A DNA stretch of 26,014 nucleotides from Clostridia bacterium (GTDB lineage: Bacteria > Bacillota > Clostridia > Oscillospirales > Acutalibacteraceae). Position numbers and translations under genes: made by a program. The stretch's first letter is position 1. Every line of letters begins with the position of its first letter. The DNA is taken from the NCBI GenBank assembly GCA_900755995.1, contig CAAEIM010000163.1, positions 1-26,014 of the forward strand. Reading direction: 5' to 3'. A model generated the notes under the pieces. That model saw only the letters and a program-made list of their open reading frames with translations. It ran no database searches and was not told the origin of the DNA. Positions 1-7,088 of this stretch are shown piece after piece.

Positions 1-125
1 GGGCCACCGGGCTTGGTTGGGGGAGTAAGAGCCGATATAGCCGTATGACCTAATATTGTGAGTATGAGAACTCCCATAATAACGGTAAGAATGGTGTTTA
101 TCTTGCTGTCAAAAATTTTTTTCAT
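1..125 (-). CDS. N-terminal fragment of an exported or membrane-anchored protein (cut by window edge)
   Basis: Read on the minus strand, an open frame starts at ATG 125-123 and runs off the left edge after 41 codons. It begins MKKIFDSKIN, followed by a hydrophobic stretch at about residues 11-32 and then a Pro-rich segment (TPPTKPGG). A short basic N-terminus plus one long hydrophobic segment is typical of a signal peptide or a single N-terminal membrane anchor. An AAGG-containing Shine-Dalgarno site lies just upstream, and a near-consensus promoter is at 176-204. A second in-frame ATG at 131-129 is possible but less well spaced from the ribosome site. The family cannot be named from 41 residues. 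Confidence 0.6.
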   Translation of the reverse strand, partial: MKKIFDSKINTILTVIMGVLILTILGHTAISALTPPTKPGG

Positions 126-175
126 CCTCATCAACCTTTTTATATATTTGCTTTATTTGCACATTCATAAATCAA

Positions 176-204
176 ATTATAACATAATATATTGATTATT
201 TCAA
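176..204 (-). promoter_or_regulatory. Sigma-A-like promoter for the leftmost minus-strand gene
   Basis: On the minus strand, TTGAAA (204-199) is followed by a 17-base spacer and a perfect TATAAT (181-176). Transcription would start near 169, about 45 bases before the start codon of the truncated gene at 125. It is divergent from the promoter at 394-422. Confidence 0.75.
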
Positions 205-393
205 CTATTATTTTAAGTTATGTTAAAATTGCAATGCTTTTTAAAAAGGGGGAGAAGTGATTACAAACAAATGCACATAAAAGCGTTAGAAAAAACATTG
301 TATGCCGCCTTGATAAGCTGTCTGAGCAAGACTTTTACTTTATTATATCCAAAATATTCATAGTATAAGCAGGATAAAATTTGTAAAAAACGC

Positions 394-422
394 TTGAAAA
401 ATGATGTATTTGGCATTATAAT
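394..422 (+). promoter_or_regulatory. Sigma-A-like promoter of the NifU-like/GGGtGRT operon
   Basis: TTGAAA at 394-399 and a perfect TATAAT at 417-422 are separated by 17 bases. The predicted start near 429-430 leaves a leader of about 40 bases before the ATG at 473. The near-consensus elements and strong ribosome site suggest high expression. Confidence 0.8.
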
Positions 423-472
423 AAAGGTGTATGAGTGTAGAGGCTCAACAATAATCGAAAGGAGAAGTACAC

Positions 473-1165
473 ATGATTTATTCAAATGAAGTAGAAAAAA
501 TGTGCACTGTCGCAAAAGGTCCAAAACACGGTCCTGCACCTATTCCTGAAGAGGGTAAATGGGTAAAATCCTATGATATTAAGGATATTTCAGGTCTTTC
601 ACACGGTATTGGCTGGTGTGCACCTCAGCAGGGTGCCTGCAAGCTCACACTTAATGTTAAAAACGGTATCGTAGAAGAGGCTCTTGTCGAAACAATCGGT
701 TGTTCAGGTATGACTCACTCAGCTGCTATGGCTGCTGAAATTCTCCCTAACAAAACATTGCTCGAATGTCTTAATACCGACCTTGTTTGTGATGCTATCA
801 ACACAGCAATGAAAAATATCTTTGAGCAGCTCGTTTACGGCAGAAGCCAGACAGCTTTCTCAGAGGGCGGTCTTCCAATCGGCGCAGGTCTTGAGGACCT
901 CGGCAAGGGACTTCGTTCACAGGTTGGTACTATGTACAGCACAAACGCTAAGGGCGTTCGTTATATGGAGATGGCTGAGGGCTATGTAATCAAGACTGCT
1001 CTTGATGAAAACAACGAGGTTTGCGGCTATCAGTTCGTTAAGCTCGGCAAAATGCTCGAGGATATCCGTCACGGTGTAGAGCCAAACGAGGCTTACAAGA
1101 ACAACATCGGTCAGTACGGTCGTTTTGATAATGCGGCTAAGTACATTGACCCTCGTGAAGAATAA
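473..1165 (+). CDS. NifU-like iron-sulfur cluster scaffold-family protein
   Basis: The 230-residue soluble protein resembles the NifU/IscU scaffold family, whose members assemble Fe-S clusters on conserved cysteines. Cysteines are at residues 11, 49, 56, 77, 99 and 106. The GCSGM motif around Cys77, followed by an Ala-rich helix, matches the NifU-type segment with a Gly-Cys pair before a small-residue helix. The C-terminal 100 residues extend beyond a minimal IscU domain. The start at 473 is chosen because AAAGGAG lies at a good distance; Met10 has no ribosome site of its own. It sits 20 bases before a GGGtGRT-family gene, and the two probably form one transcription unit from the promoter at 394-422. 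From memory, this pairing recurs in anaerobic Clostridia. A role in cluster assembly is inferred from family resemblance, and the client protein is unknown. Confidence 0.75.
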   Translation: MIYSNEVEKMCTVAKGPKHGPAPIPEEGKWVKSYDIKDISGLSHGIGWCAPQQGACKLTLNVKNGIVEEALVETIGCSGMTHSAAMAAEILPNKTLLECLNTDLVCDAINTAMKNIFEQLVYGRSQTAFSEGGLPIGAGLEDLGKGLRSQVGTMYSTNAKGVRYMEMAEGYVIKTALDENNEVCGYQFVKLGKMLEDIRHGVEPNEAYKNNIGQYGRFDNAAKYIDPREE

Positions 1166-1185
1166 TTCGGTAGGAGGACACTATA

Positions 1186-2190
1186 ATGGCAGTTACATTT
1201 GAAAGTATTGAAAGAAGAATGCCTAAAATTGAGAAGTGCCTTGCCGAATACGGTATTGCAAGTCTTGAAGAGGCAAGAGAGCTTTGCAACAGCAAGGGCT
1301 TTGACGCTTATGACATCGTTAAGGGTGTTCAGCCAATCGCATTTGAAAATGCAGGCTGGGCTTACACACTTGGTTGTGCAGTAGCTATTAAGAAGGGTGT
1401 TAAGACAGCAGCAGAGGCTGCCGAGTGCATCGGTATCGGCCTTGAGGCTTTCTGTATCCCGGGTTCGGTTGCTGAGCAGAGAAACGTTGGTCGTGGTCAT
1501 GGTAACCTCGGCGCAATGCTTCTCAGAGATGAAACTAAGTGCTTTGCATTCCTCGCAGGTCACGAGAGCTTTGCGGCTGCTGAAGGTGCAATCGGTATTG
1601 CTCGTAACGCTAACAAGGCAAGAAAAGAGCCTCTTAAGGTTATTCTTAACGGTCTTGGCAAGGACGCAGCTTATATTATTTCAAGAATTAACGGCTTTAC
1701 ATATGTAAAGACTCAGTTTGATTACTTTACATCAGAGCTCAAAATCGTTGAGGAGATTGCATTCTCAGACGGTGAAAGAGCTGCTGTTCGCTGCTACGGT
1801 GCAGACGATGTTCGTGAAGGCGTTGCTATTATGCAGCACGAGAATGTTGGTGTTTCCATCACAGGTAACTCAACTAACCCAACTCGTTTCCAGCACCTTG
1901 TTGCAGGTACCTACAAGAAGTGGGCTATCGAAAACGGCGTTAAGTATTTCTCAGTTGCTTCAGGCGGCGGCACAGGCCGTACACTTCACCCTGATAATAT
2001 GGGTGCAGGCCCTGCTTCTTACGGCCTTACAGACTCAATGGGCAGAATGCACGGTGACGCTCAGTTTGCAGGTTCTTCTTCAGTTCCTGCTCATGTTGAG
2101 ATGATGGGACTTATCGGTATGGGTAACAACCCAATGGTAGGTGCTACAGTTGCCTGCGCAGTTGCAGTTTACGAAGGCTTAAATAAATAA
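1186..2190 (+). CDS. GGGtGRT-family protein
   Basis: The 334-residue protein carries the signature GGGTGRT at residues 260-266, followed by LHPDNMGAGPASYG, which identifies the conserved but poorly characterised GGGtGRT family. Other Gly-rich motifs are IPGSVAEQRNVGRGHGN (91-107) and a C-terminal GMGNNPMVGA. Cysteines are at 18, 34, 64, 81, 90, 119 and 203. There is no signal peptide or clear membrane helix, so it is probably cytoplasmic. AGGAGG precedes the ATG at good spacing. Use of frequent codons (for example repeated GGT and GCT) and the strong promoter suggest abundant expression. Linkage to the NifU-like gene suggests an Fe-S-related or redox role, but no reaction is assigned. The family call is firm, the function is not. 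Confidence 0.85.
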   Translation: MAVTFESIERRMPKIEKCLAEYGIASLEEARELCNSKGFDAYDIVKGVQPIAFENAGWAYTLGCAVAIKKGVKTAAEAAECIGIGLEAFCIPGSVAEQRNVGRGHGNLGAMLLRDETKCFAFLAGHESFAAAEGAIGIARNANKARKEPLKVILNGLGKDAAYIISRINGFTYVKTQFDYFTSELKIVEEIAFSDGERAAVRCYGADDVREGVAIMQHENVGVSITGNSTNPTRFQHLVAGTYKKWAIENGVKYFSVASGGGTGRTLHPDNMGAGPASYGLTDSMGRMHGDAQFAGSSSVPAHVEMMGLIGMGNNPMVGATVACAVAVYEGLNK

Positions 2191-2214
2191 TAAACCTTTC
2201 GGTTAATGCAATTT

Positions 2215-2243
2215 GAGGGGTCGCAGTTTTTCTGTGACCTCTC
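2215..2243 (+). terminator. Hairpin terminator after the GGGtGRT gene
   Basis: A 12-base-pair stem (2215-2226 with 2232-2243, including two G-U pairs) closes a TTTTT loop and is followed by ATTTTG. The T-run is short, so termination may be partial. Confidence 0.6.
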
Positions 2244-2287
2244 ATTTTGAGTTCTCATAATAATGAGGATAACAAGAGGTCTAAGGA

Positions 2288-2917
2288 ATGAATAATTGGA
2301 ATACTTTTTTGAGAGCAGTGCCCGCCGGAGTAATGATCGGACTGGGCGTTACGGCTTTTCTTTCGTCCGAAAGTAAAATTTTTGGCTCAATATTGTTTTG
2401 CTTGGGGCTTTTCGGCATATGTGCGTTTGGATTCTACCTTTTTACGGGTAAAATCGGATATGTCATTTCCACAAAAAACAAGCCCAACTGTCTTATGATC
2501 TGGCTTGGCAACCTTGTCGGCTGTCTTATCTGCACAGTTCCGCTCAGATTTGCAAATCCCAAATACAATGAGGCGGCAGCCGTGCTTGCAGACAGCAAGC
2601 TTTCACAAAATTTTTTACAGACATTTATTCTCGGAATTTTCTGCGGAATGATTATGTATATCGTTGTTGAAAACTTCAGCACAAACAGCAGTCCGCTGGG
2701 CAAATACCTCGGTATATTACTCGGTATTCCCGCTTTTATTTTTGCGGGCTTTGAGCATAGTATTGCGGACATCTGCTATTTTTCCTATGCAGCGGTTTCC
2801 TTTGAGCAGGCGGCAAAAATGTTTGTCTATATTTTGATTGTATCGGTGGCAAACGGCGTGGGCTCAATTATTTTCAGAGCGCTCAGCGAAATGTATAAGG
2901 AAAAGACTAAAAAATAA
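2288..2917 (+). CDS. Formate/nitrite transporter (FNT) family channel
   Basis: The 209-residue integral membrane protein has about six hydrophobic segments. It shows FNT hallmarks: an N-terminal AGVMIGLG helix (13-20), LFTGK (51-55), a GNLVG half-helix (74-78) and GFEHSIAD (154-161). In FocA-type channels the His of this last motif (here His157) lies in the pore. FNT proteins form pentameric channels for small monovalent anions such as formate, nitrite or hydrosulfide. The substrate cannot be decided here; formate would suit a fermenting anaerobe. It is shorter than the usual 250-285 residues, with abbreviated termini and loops but no missing core motif. A ribosome site (AAGAGGT) lies before the ATG. 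It has its own terminator and appears monocistronic, though read-through from the upstream pair is possible. Confidence 0.85.
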   Translation: MNNWNTFLRAVPAGVMIGLGVTAFLSSESKIFGSILFCLGLFGICAFGFYLFTGKIGYVISTKNKPNCLMIWLGNLVGCLICTVPLRFANPKYNEAAAVLADSKLSQNFLQTFILGIFCGMIMYIVVENFSTNSSPLGKYLGILLGIPAFIFAGFEHSIADICYFSYAAVSFEQAAKMFVYILIVSVANGVGSIIFRALSEMYKEKTKK

Positions 2918-2950
2918 AACAGAATATAAGCACTGAAAATGCTGAAATAC

Positions 2951-2990
2951 AAGGTCGAAAAATTAAAAAAGTTCGACCTTTTGCATTTTT
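2951..2990 (+). terminator. Intrinsic terminator of the FNT gene
   Basis: AAGGTCGAA (2951-2959) pairs perfectly with TTCGACCTT (2972-2980) across an A-rich 12-base loop. TTGCATTTTT follows. Confidence 0.75.
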
Positions 2991-3003
2991 ATGAAAAAAG
3001 GTA

Positions 3004-3032
3004 TTGATTTTATTAAAAATTTATGCTATAAT
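3004..3032 (+). promoter_or_regulatory. Extended -10 promoter of the SRP RNA
   Basis: TTGATT (3004-3009), a 17-base spacer and TATAAT (3027-3032) are preceded by the TGC of an extended -10 element. The start is predicted at about 3039-3041. This strong promoter may also feed dnaX by read-through. Confidence 0.8.
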
Positions 3033-3039
3033 AACCAAG

Positions 3040-3224
3040 TAATTGCAAGCCAGTTAAGCGTGCAGTTAAGTGAGCGGCAGGCCCTGTACGATTGGGGTCT
3101 GTGAATCATGTCAGGCGGGGAACCGAGCAGCATTAAGCAGTATTGCCGATGCGATGCAGTAAGTCTGTCGTTCACTTATTTGCACGGCGCCGTATAATTA
3201 TTCGGCTGACGGCTTGCATTTTTT
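3040..3224 (+). ncRNA. ffs: Signal recognition particle RNA, large bacterial type
   Basis: The conserved SRP domain is visible at about 3109-3137. GTCAGG and GAGCAGC form the asymmetric internal loop region bound by Ffh, and CGG-GGAA-CCG forms the GNRA-type tetraloop helix. The RNA ends pair as GCAAGCC (3045-3051) with GGCTTGC (3211-3217), and a T-run at 3219-3224 ends the transcript. The length of about 180 or more bases and the extra 5' domain fit the Alu-containing form typical of Firmicutes. It scaffolds Ffh and helps target nascent membrane and secreted proteins. Its position directly before dnaX matches the scr-dnaX order known from Bacillus. The exact 5' end is inferred from the promoter. 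Confidence 0.88.
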
Positions 3225-3244
3225 ATTAAGTGAGGTGTTTTCCT

Positions 3245-4912
3245 ATGTACCGTGTGCTTTACCGTAAGTGGAGGCCTGCTGTCTTTACCGACGTGTCGGG
3301 GCAGGAGCATATTACCTCTACCCTGCAAAACGAGGTGTCCTCAGGCAGACTTAATCACGCCTACCTTTTTACCGGTTCAAGGGGTACGGGAAAGACCACC
3401 TGCGCCAAAATTTTAGCCAAGGCTGTGAACTGTCTTAATCCCCATAACGGAAATCCCTGCGGTGAATGTGAAATCTGCAAGGGTATTGACGACGGCAGCA
3501 TTCTCGATATTGTAGAAATGGACGCCGCCTCAAACCGTAAAATCGACGATATTCGCCAGATTATTGATGAGGTACAGTTTAAGCCCACACGCTGCAAATA
3601 CAGGGTGTATATTGTCGATGAGGTGCATATGCTCACCACAGAGGCCTTTAACGCTCTGCTTAAAACGCTTGAGGAACCGCCCGAGCACGTTATTTTTATA
3701 CTTGCTACCACCGAGGTTCACAAGCTGCCGCAGACTATCCGCTCAAGATGTCAGCGGTTTGATTTTCACAGAATTTTGCCGAGGAAAATAGCTGACAGGG
3801 TAGAGTATGTTGTATCTCAGGAGAATGCTGAAATAACCGACTCGGCTGCGATGATGATTGCCTCGATTGCTGACGGTGCGCTCAGAGATGCGCTGTCACT
3901 GCTCGACAGTTGTCTGGCTGTAAGCTCTCATATAGATGACGCTGTTGTCCGCAATGCAGCGGGACTTGTGAGCAAATCCTATCTGTTTGAGCTTGCCTCA
4001 GCTGTTATAAACAAAAATCCCACAAGGTCGCTGGAGCTTATAGATAAGCTTTATTCCGAGTCAAAGGATATGGCAAGGCTTTGTGACGAGCTTATTGAGC
4101 ATTTCAGAGCATTAATGCTTATTAAGACAATCAAAAATCCGAGAGATATTCTCATAATGTCAGATGATGAGTTTGAGCAGGCGCTCACTCAGTCCGACTA
4201 CCTCTCGCTTGCTGATATTGTATTCTATATGGATGTGCTTTCAAAGGCGTATCAAAGAATGGGCAAGGGTACGGGAGATAGGACGGAGCTTGAAATGGCT
4301 CTTGTAAAGCTGTCTGCGGCAGAGCTTGACGGCACTGTTGAAGCGCTTGCCGCGAGAGTTACCGCACTTGAAAAAGCGGTTAAACGGGGATTTGCGTTGA
4401 ATCCCGCACCCTCTCAGCAGACTCAGAAATCTGAGGAGACTTCGACTGTGCCTGTTCGGCAAATTACTGACGATGCTGTAACGGCAGCACCGCAGGAGCA
4501 TAAAAAAGCTCCCGTTGCGAAGCCTGCGCCCGATGTAAAGCCCGTGGCACAGAAGGCAAGCGTAAATCTTGATATGCTTTACGAAAACGCCGTGCCCTTC
4601 CCACGCTGGGTTGAGGTAGTTGACAGTCTTAAATCCGTGTCAAGGTCAATAGCAGCCGCTTTTGCCGGCTCAACAGCCTATGAGAGCGGAAATTATCTTT
4701 TGATTGATACTAACAATGAGCTTGCGTTTGATTTGCTCAGGCAAAATAACAGGAGAGCGGAGATTAAGTCCGCACTTCTTGAACTAACGGGCAAAAGCTA
4801 CAGCCTTGGACCTTACAAAAGGCAGACTCAGAAAAAAGCAGAAAAAAGTGACCCGCTTGTATCCCTTGTGCAAAGCCTTGAGAACAGCGGAGTTGAAATA
4901 ACACAAGAATAA
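3245..4912 (+). CDS. dnaX: DNA polymerase III subunit gamma/tau
   Basis: This is the clamp-loader ATPase that loads the sliding clamp and organises the replisome. The 555-residue product starts MYRVLYRKWRP, the standard DnaX N-terminus. It has Walker A GSRGTGKT (44-51), a zinc module with Cys63, 72, 75 and 78, Walker B VYIVDEVH (121-128) and the SRC segment TIRSRCQRF (164-172). The N-terminal 360 residues are AAA+ and collar domains. A low-complexity Pro/Ala/Lys linker (about 390-440) leads to a tau-type C-terminal domain. ATG 3245 is preferred because a GTG at 3230 lies inside the GTGAGGTG ribosome site. The gene begins about 20 bases after the SRP RNA and leads the dnaX-ybaB-recR set. No frameshift signal for a separate gamma form was found. 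Confidence 0.96.
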   Translation: MYRVLYRKWRPAVFTDVSGQEHITSTLQNEVSSGRLNHAYLFTGSRGTGKTTCAKILAKAVNCLNPHNGNPCGECEICKGIDDGSILDIVEMDAASNRKIDDIRQIIDEVQFKPTRCKYRVYIVDEVHMLTTEAFNALLKTLEEPPEHVIFILATTEVHKLPQTIRSRCQRFDFHRILPRKIADRVEYVVSQENAEITDSAAMMIASIADGALRDALSLLDSCLAVSSHIDDAVVRNAAGLVSKSYLFELASAVINKNPTRSLELIDKLYSESKDMARLCDELIEHFRALMLIKTIKNPRDILIMSDDEFEQALTQSDYLSLADIVFYMDVLSKAYQRMGKGTGDRTELEMALVKLSAAELDGTVEALAARVTALEKAVKRGFALNPAPSQQTQKSEETSTVPVRQITDDAVTAAPQEHKKAPVAKPAPDVKPVAQKASVNLDMLYENAVPFPRWVEVVDSLKSVSRSIAAAFAGSTAYESGNYLLIDTNNELAFDLLRQNNRRAEIKSALLELTGKSYSLGPYKRQTQKKAEKSDPLVSLVQSLENSGVEITQE

Positions 4913-4949
4913 TTTAAAACAAATAGTAAAACGAAAGGATGTTTTTAAT

Positions 4950-5300
4950 ATGAAAGCAAGATTACCAAAGGGCTACGGAAACGGCGGCGCAAACAATATT
5001 CAGCAGCTCGCTCGTCAGGCACAAAAGCTTCAGGACGATATGGAGCAGGCTTCGCAAGAGCTTGAGGCTAAGGAATACTCAGCTACATCGGGCGGTGGTG
5101 CAGTCAGCGTAACTATTACGGGAAAAATGGAGCTTACAAAGATTGATATTTCTCCTGATGTTGTTGATTCAGACGATTTAGAGATGCTTTCCGACCTCAT
5201 TATTGCTGCTGCAAACGAGGCTTTAAGAGCAGCCCGCAAGGAGAAAGAGGATACCATGGAGGACATTTCAGGCGGACTTAATATTCCGGGAATGTTTTAA
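4950..5300 (+). CDS. YbaB/EbfC-family nucleoid-associated protein
   Basis: The 116-residue protein matches the YbaB/EbfC family of small dimeric DNA-binding proteins. It has an N-terminal helix rich in Gln and Glu (NNIQQLARQAQKLQDDMEQ), the characteristic GGGAVSVTITGKMELTKIDISPD-type beta core (about residues 48-70, shown in part), and a C-terminal helix with AANEALRAARKEKED. The start is supported by AAAGGATG upstream. It lies 37 bases after dnaX and 5 bases before recR, the conserved order in which YbaB-type proteins are thought to help recombination or nucleoid organisation. The precise function is not established in the family. Confidence 0.92.
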   Translation: MKARLPKGYGNGGANNIQQLARQAQKLQDDMEQASQELEAKEYSATSGGGAVSVTITGKMELTKIDISPDVVDSDDLEMLSDLIIAAANEALRAARKEKEDTMEDISGGLNIPGMF

Positions 5301-5305
5301 TTAAA

Positions 5306-5908
5306 ATGTCTGAATATAATGTTGCTCCGCTTGAAGTATTGGTGGAGCAGTTTGAAAGAATGCCGGGCATCGGCCACAAAACAGCTCAAAGACTTGCATA
5401 TTATGTGCTCAACCTGTCAAAAACAGATGCAGAAGTGCTTGCAAAGGCGGTTATAGATGCTCATACCAAAATTCACTATTGTTCAGAGTGCTGTAATCTT
5501 ACAGACAAGGAGATTTGCCCTATATGCGCTAATCCCGCAAGGGATAAGTCTGTGATATGCGTGGTTGAAACTCCCCGTGACGCCTCTGCTATTGAAAAAA
5601 CGCACGAATATTCTGGTGTTTACCACATTTTGCACGGCTCAATTTCTCCGCTTAACGGAGTAGGCCCTGACAATATTACTATCAAACAGCTTTTGGCAAG
5701 ATTTAACGGCGATGAGGTCAAAGAGGTCATTATGGCTACAAACCCGACTGTTGAGGGAGATGCAACTGCGCTTTATATTTCAAAGCTGCTCAAGCCTCTG
5801 GGGGTTAAGGTAACACGGCTTGCCTATGGCATACCTGTTGGCGGCGACCTTGAATATGCCGATGAATACACGCTTGCAAAAGCGCTTGAAGGCAGGAGTG
5901 AAATATAA
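5306..5908 (+). CDS. recR: Recombination mediator protein RecR
   Basis: RecR acts with RecO (and RecF) to load RecA at gaps. The 200-residue protein has the helix-hairpin-helix RMPGIGHKTAQRLAYY (18-33), a four-cysteine zinc finger (Cys59, 62, 71, 74) and a Toprim domain beginning VICVVETPRDASAIE (83-97). The C-terminal motif TRLAYGIPVGGDLEYADE is also classical. Length is normal for the family. The start follows ybaB by five bases. Its ribosome site is weak (a GGGAATG-like stretch inside the end of ybaB), suggesting translational coupling. The stop codon overlaps the smpB start. Confidence 0.96.
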   Translation: MSEYNVAPLEVLVEQFERMPGIGHKTAQRLAYYVLNLSKTDAEVLAKAVIDAHTKIHYCSECCNLTDKEICPICANPARDKSVICVVETPRDASAIEKTHEYSGVYHILHGSISPLNGVGPDNITIKQLLARFNGDEVKEVIMATNPTVEGDATALYISKLLKPLGVKVTRLAYGIPVGGDLEYADEYTLAKALEGRSEI

Positions 5909-6369
5909 TGGCTTCATTAAAAACAGTAGCACAGAACAAAAAGGCGCACCACGATTATTTTATTGAGGAATCCTATGAGGCAGGCATTGAGCTTTGCGGC
6001 ACAGAGGTAAAGTCAATAAGAGCAGGCAGGGTGAATCTCAAGGACAGCTGGTGTTCTATTGTCGATGGAGAGATTTTTGTAAACGGAATGCACATATCGC
6101 CATATGACCACGGCAATATTTTTAACCGTGACCCTATGCGTGTGCGCAGGCTGCTTATGCATAAAAAAGAAATTAACCGACTTTTTGGAGTGGTAAAGCA
6201 AACAGGCTATTCGCTTATTCCTATAAGCCTTTATTTTAAAGACAGCAAGGTTAAGCTTCAGGTGGGACTTTGCCGAGGAAAAAAGCTTTATGACAAGAGA
6301 GAGGATATGGCTAAACGCTCTGCAAAGCGTGATATGGAGCGTGCGATAAAGGAACAAAACAGATTTTAA
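5908..6369 (+). CDS. smpB: SsrA-binding protein SmpB
   Basis: SmpB binds tmRNA and delivers it to stalled ribosomes for trans-translation. The 153-residue protein has the OB-fold signature CGTEVKSIRAGRVNLKDSW (30-48), the HISPYDHGNIFNRDPMRVRRLLMHK-type core (62-86, quoted only by its ends in most databases), and a basic C-terminal tail with KREDMAKRSAKRDMER that becomes ordered in the ribosome. The ATG overlaps the recR stop by one base and is preceded by AGGAG, so it is coupled to recR. It is the last gene of this operon; a hairpin follows. No tmRNA gene is present next to it. Confidence 0.95.
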   Translation: MASLKTVAQNKKAHHDYFIEESYEAGIELCGTEVKSIRAGRVNLKDSWCSIVDGEIFVNGMHISPYDHGNIFNRDPMRVRRLLMHKKEINRLFGVVKQTGYSLIPISLYFKDSKVKLQVGLCRGKKLYDKREDMAKRSAKRDMERAIKEQNRF

Positions 6370-6395
6370 TTAACCGATTTTTTAAAATACTTATC

Positions 6396-6429
6396 AAATA
6401 CCGCTGCGGTGCAAACTGCGGCGGTATTT
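6396..6429 (+). terminator. Terminator after smpB
   Basis: A 15-base-pair stem (6396-6410 with 6415-6429, two G-U pairs) closes a GCAA tetraloop. The T-run after it is weak (GTCTTACT). Confidence 0.65.
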
Positions 6430-6487
6430 GTCTTACTACTCAGAAAAAGTGGTAAATCTGTGCATTGTTAGTATAATAGATTGACTT

Positions 6488-6516
6488 TTGGCATTGATTG
6501 AATTAAAATGTATTAT
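6488..6516 (+). promoter_or_regulatory. Promoter of the GtrA/flavoprotein/glycosyltransferase operon
   Basis: TTGGCA (6488-6493), a 17-base spacer and TATTAT (6511-6516) each differ from consensus by one base. The start would lie near 6523, about 44 bases before the first gene. Confidence 0.6.
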
Positions 6517-6566
6517 AGATTGGTGTGCAAATACGGCAGTGCACTGCATTATGAAAGGAAAATAGT

Positions 6567-7067
6567 ATGAAATTTAAGAATTTGTTTGTGGGCGACACGG
6601 ACAATACCTTTATTCAGTTTTTCAGGTATTGCTTTGTCGGTGGCTTTGCCTTCGTGGTCGATTTTGGCATAATGACGCTTCTCAGCGAGGTTTTCTCGGT
6701 TTATCCGGTGGTGTCGGCAACCGTATCGTTTATTGCAGGACTTGTAGTAAATTACCTGCTCAGTACATTCTGGATATTTAAAAATTCTAAAATAAAAAAT
6801 AAATTTGCAGAATTTCTCGCTTTTGCAGTAATAGGAGTAATCGGACTTGGAATCAACGCCGCTATTATCTGGCTTTTTCAGAATCCTCTTGCCACGGGAC
6901 TTGTGTTCGGTGGAGATGCGGCTGTGGTAAACGGTGAAACAAAATACTTCCTGCTCGGAGGTATTCAGTATTACCACGTCGGCAAGATTGTTTCGACAGT
7001 CGTTGTATTTTTGTGGAATTTCTGCGGAAGAAAGTTTATTTTATTTGACAAAAATAAAAGCAATTAA
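6567..7067 (+). CDS. GtrA-family membrane protein
   Basis: The 166-residue protein fits the GtrA family of small four-helix membrane proteins, several of which are proposed to flip polyprenyl-phosphate-linked sugars. It opens with FRYCFVGGFAFVVDFGIM (about 14-31), the family hallmark. A second helix ends in NYLLSTFWIFKN, a third is FLAFAVIGVIGLGINAAIIW, and the fourth ends WNFCGRKFILF. A loop insertion (about residues 105-135) is longer than in many members. GAAAGGAAA precedes the ATG. It heads a cluster with a Glf-like flavoprotein and a GT-C glycosyltransferase, which supports a role in moving a lipid-linked sugar across the membrane for glycan modification. Substrate unknown. Confidence 0.85.
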   Translation: MKFKNLFVGDTDNTFIQFFRYCFVGGFAFVVDFGIMTLLSEVFSVYPVVSATVSFIAGLVVNYLLSTFWIFKNSKIKNKFAEFLAFAVIGVIGLGINAAIIWLFQNPLATGLVFGGDAAVVNGETKYFLLGGIQYYHVGKIVSTVVVFLWNFCGRKFILFDKNKSN

Positions 7068-7088
7068 TGCTATTGAAAGGAATATATA

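Larger units (their letters stand above)
126..472. other. Divergent intergenic region
   Basis: This 347-base AT-rich stretch separates the leftmost minus-strand gene from the NifU-like gene. It holds the two divergent promoters described separately. A 30-codon frame at 271-363 (+) begins MHIKALEKTL, but its only purine-rich ribosome site (248-254) is about 16 bases upstream, so it is not called as a gene. No RNA gene or strong hairpin was recognised. Confidence 0.5.

Noticed and set aside
257..280. Seven-codon GTG frame after GGGGGAGAA in the first intergenic region
   Set aside because: The ribosome site is only two bases from the GTG, too close for initiation, and no amino-acid bias suggests a leader peptide.
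271..363. 30-codon ATG frame upstream of the NifU-like gene
   Set aside because: The only purine-rich site lies about 16 bases away, there is no clear promoter for it, and the length is easily reached by chance.
1111..1563. 150-codon minus-strand frame opposite the GGGtGRT gene
   Set aside because: It is antisense to two well-supported genes, is Cys/Asn/Leu-rich as frame shadows often are, and resembles no family.
4831..4848. Two AAAAAAG runs near the end of dnaX as a possible frameshift site for a gamma form
   Set aside because: They are not in the X-XXY-YYZ register needed for -1 slippage and lie near the C-terminus, so a shift would not give a gamma-sized product.
6430..6566. Possible tmRNA gene next to smpB
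   Set aside because: The gap is only 137 bases, holds a promoter, and shows no tRNA-like ends or tag-coding stretch.
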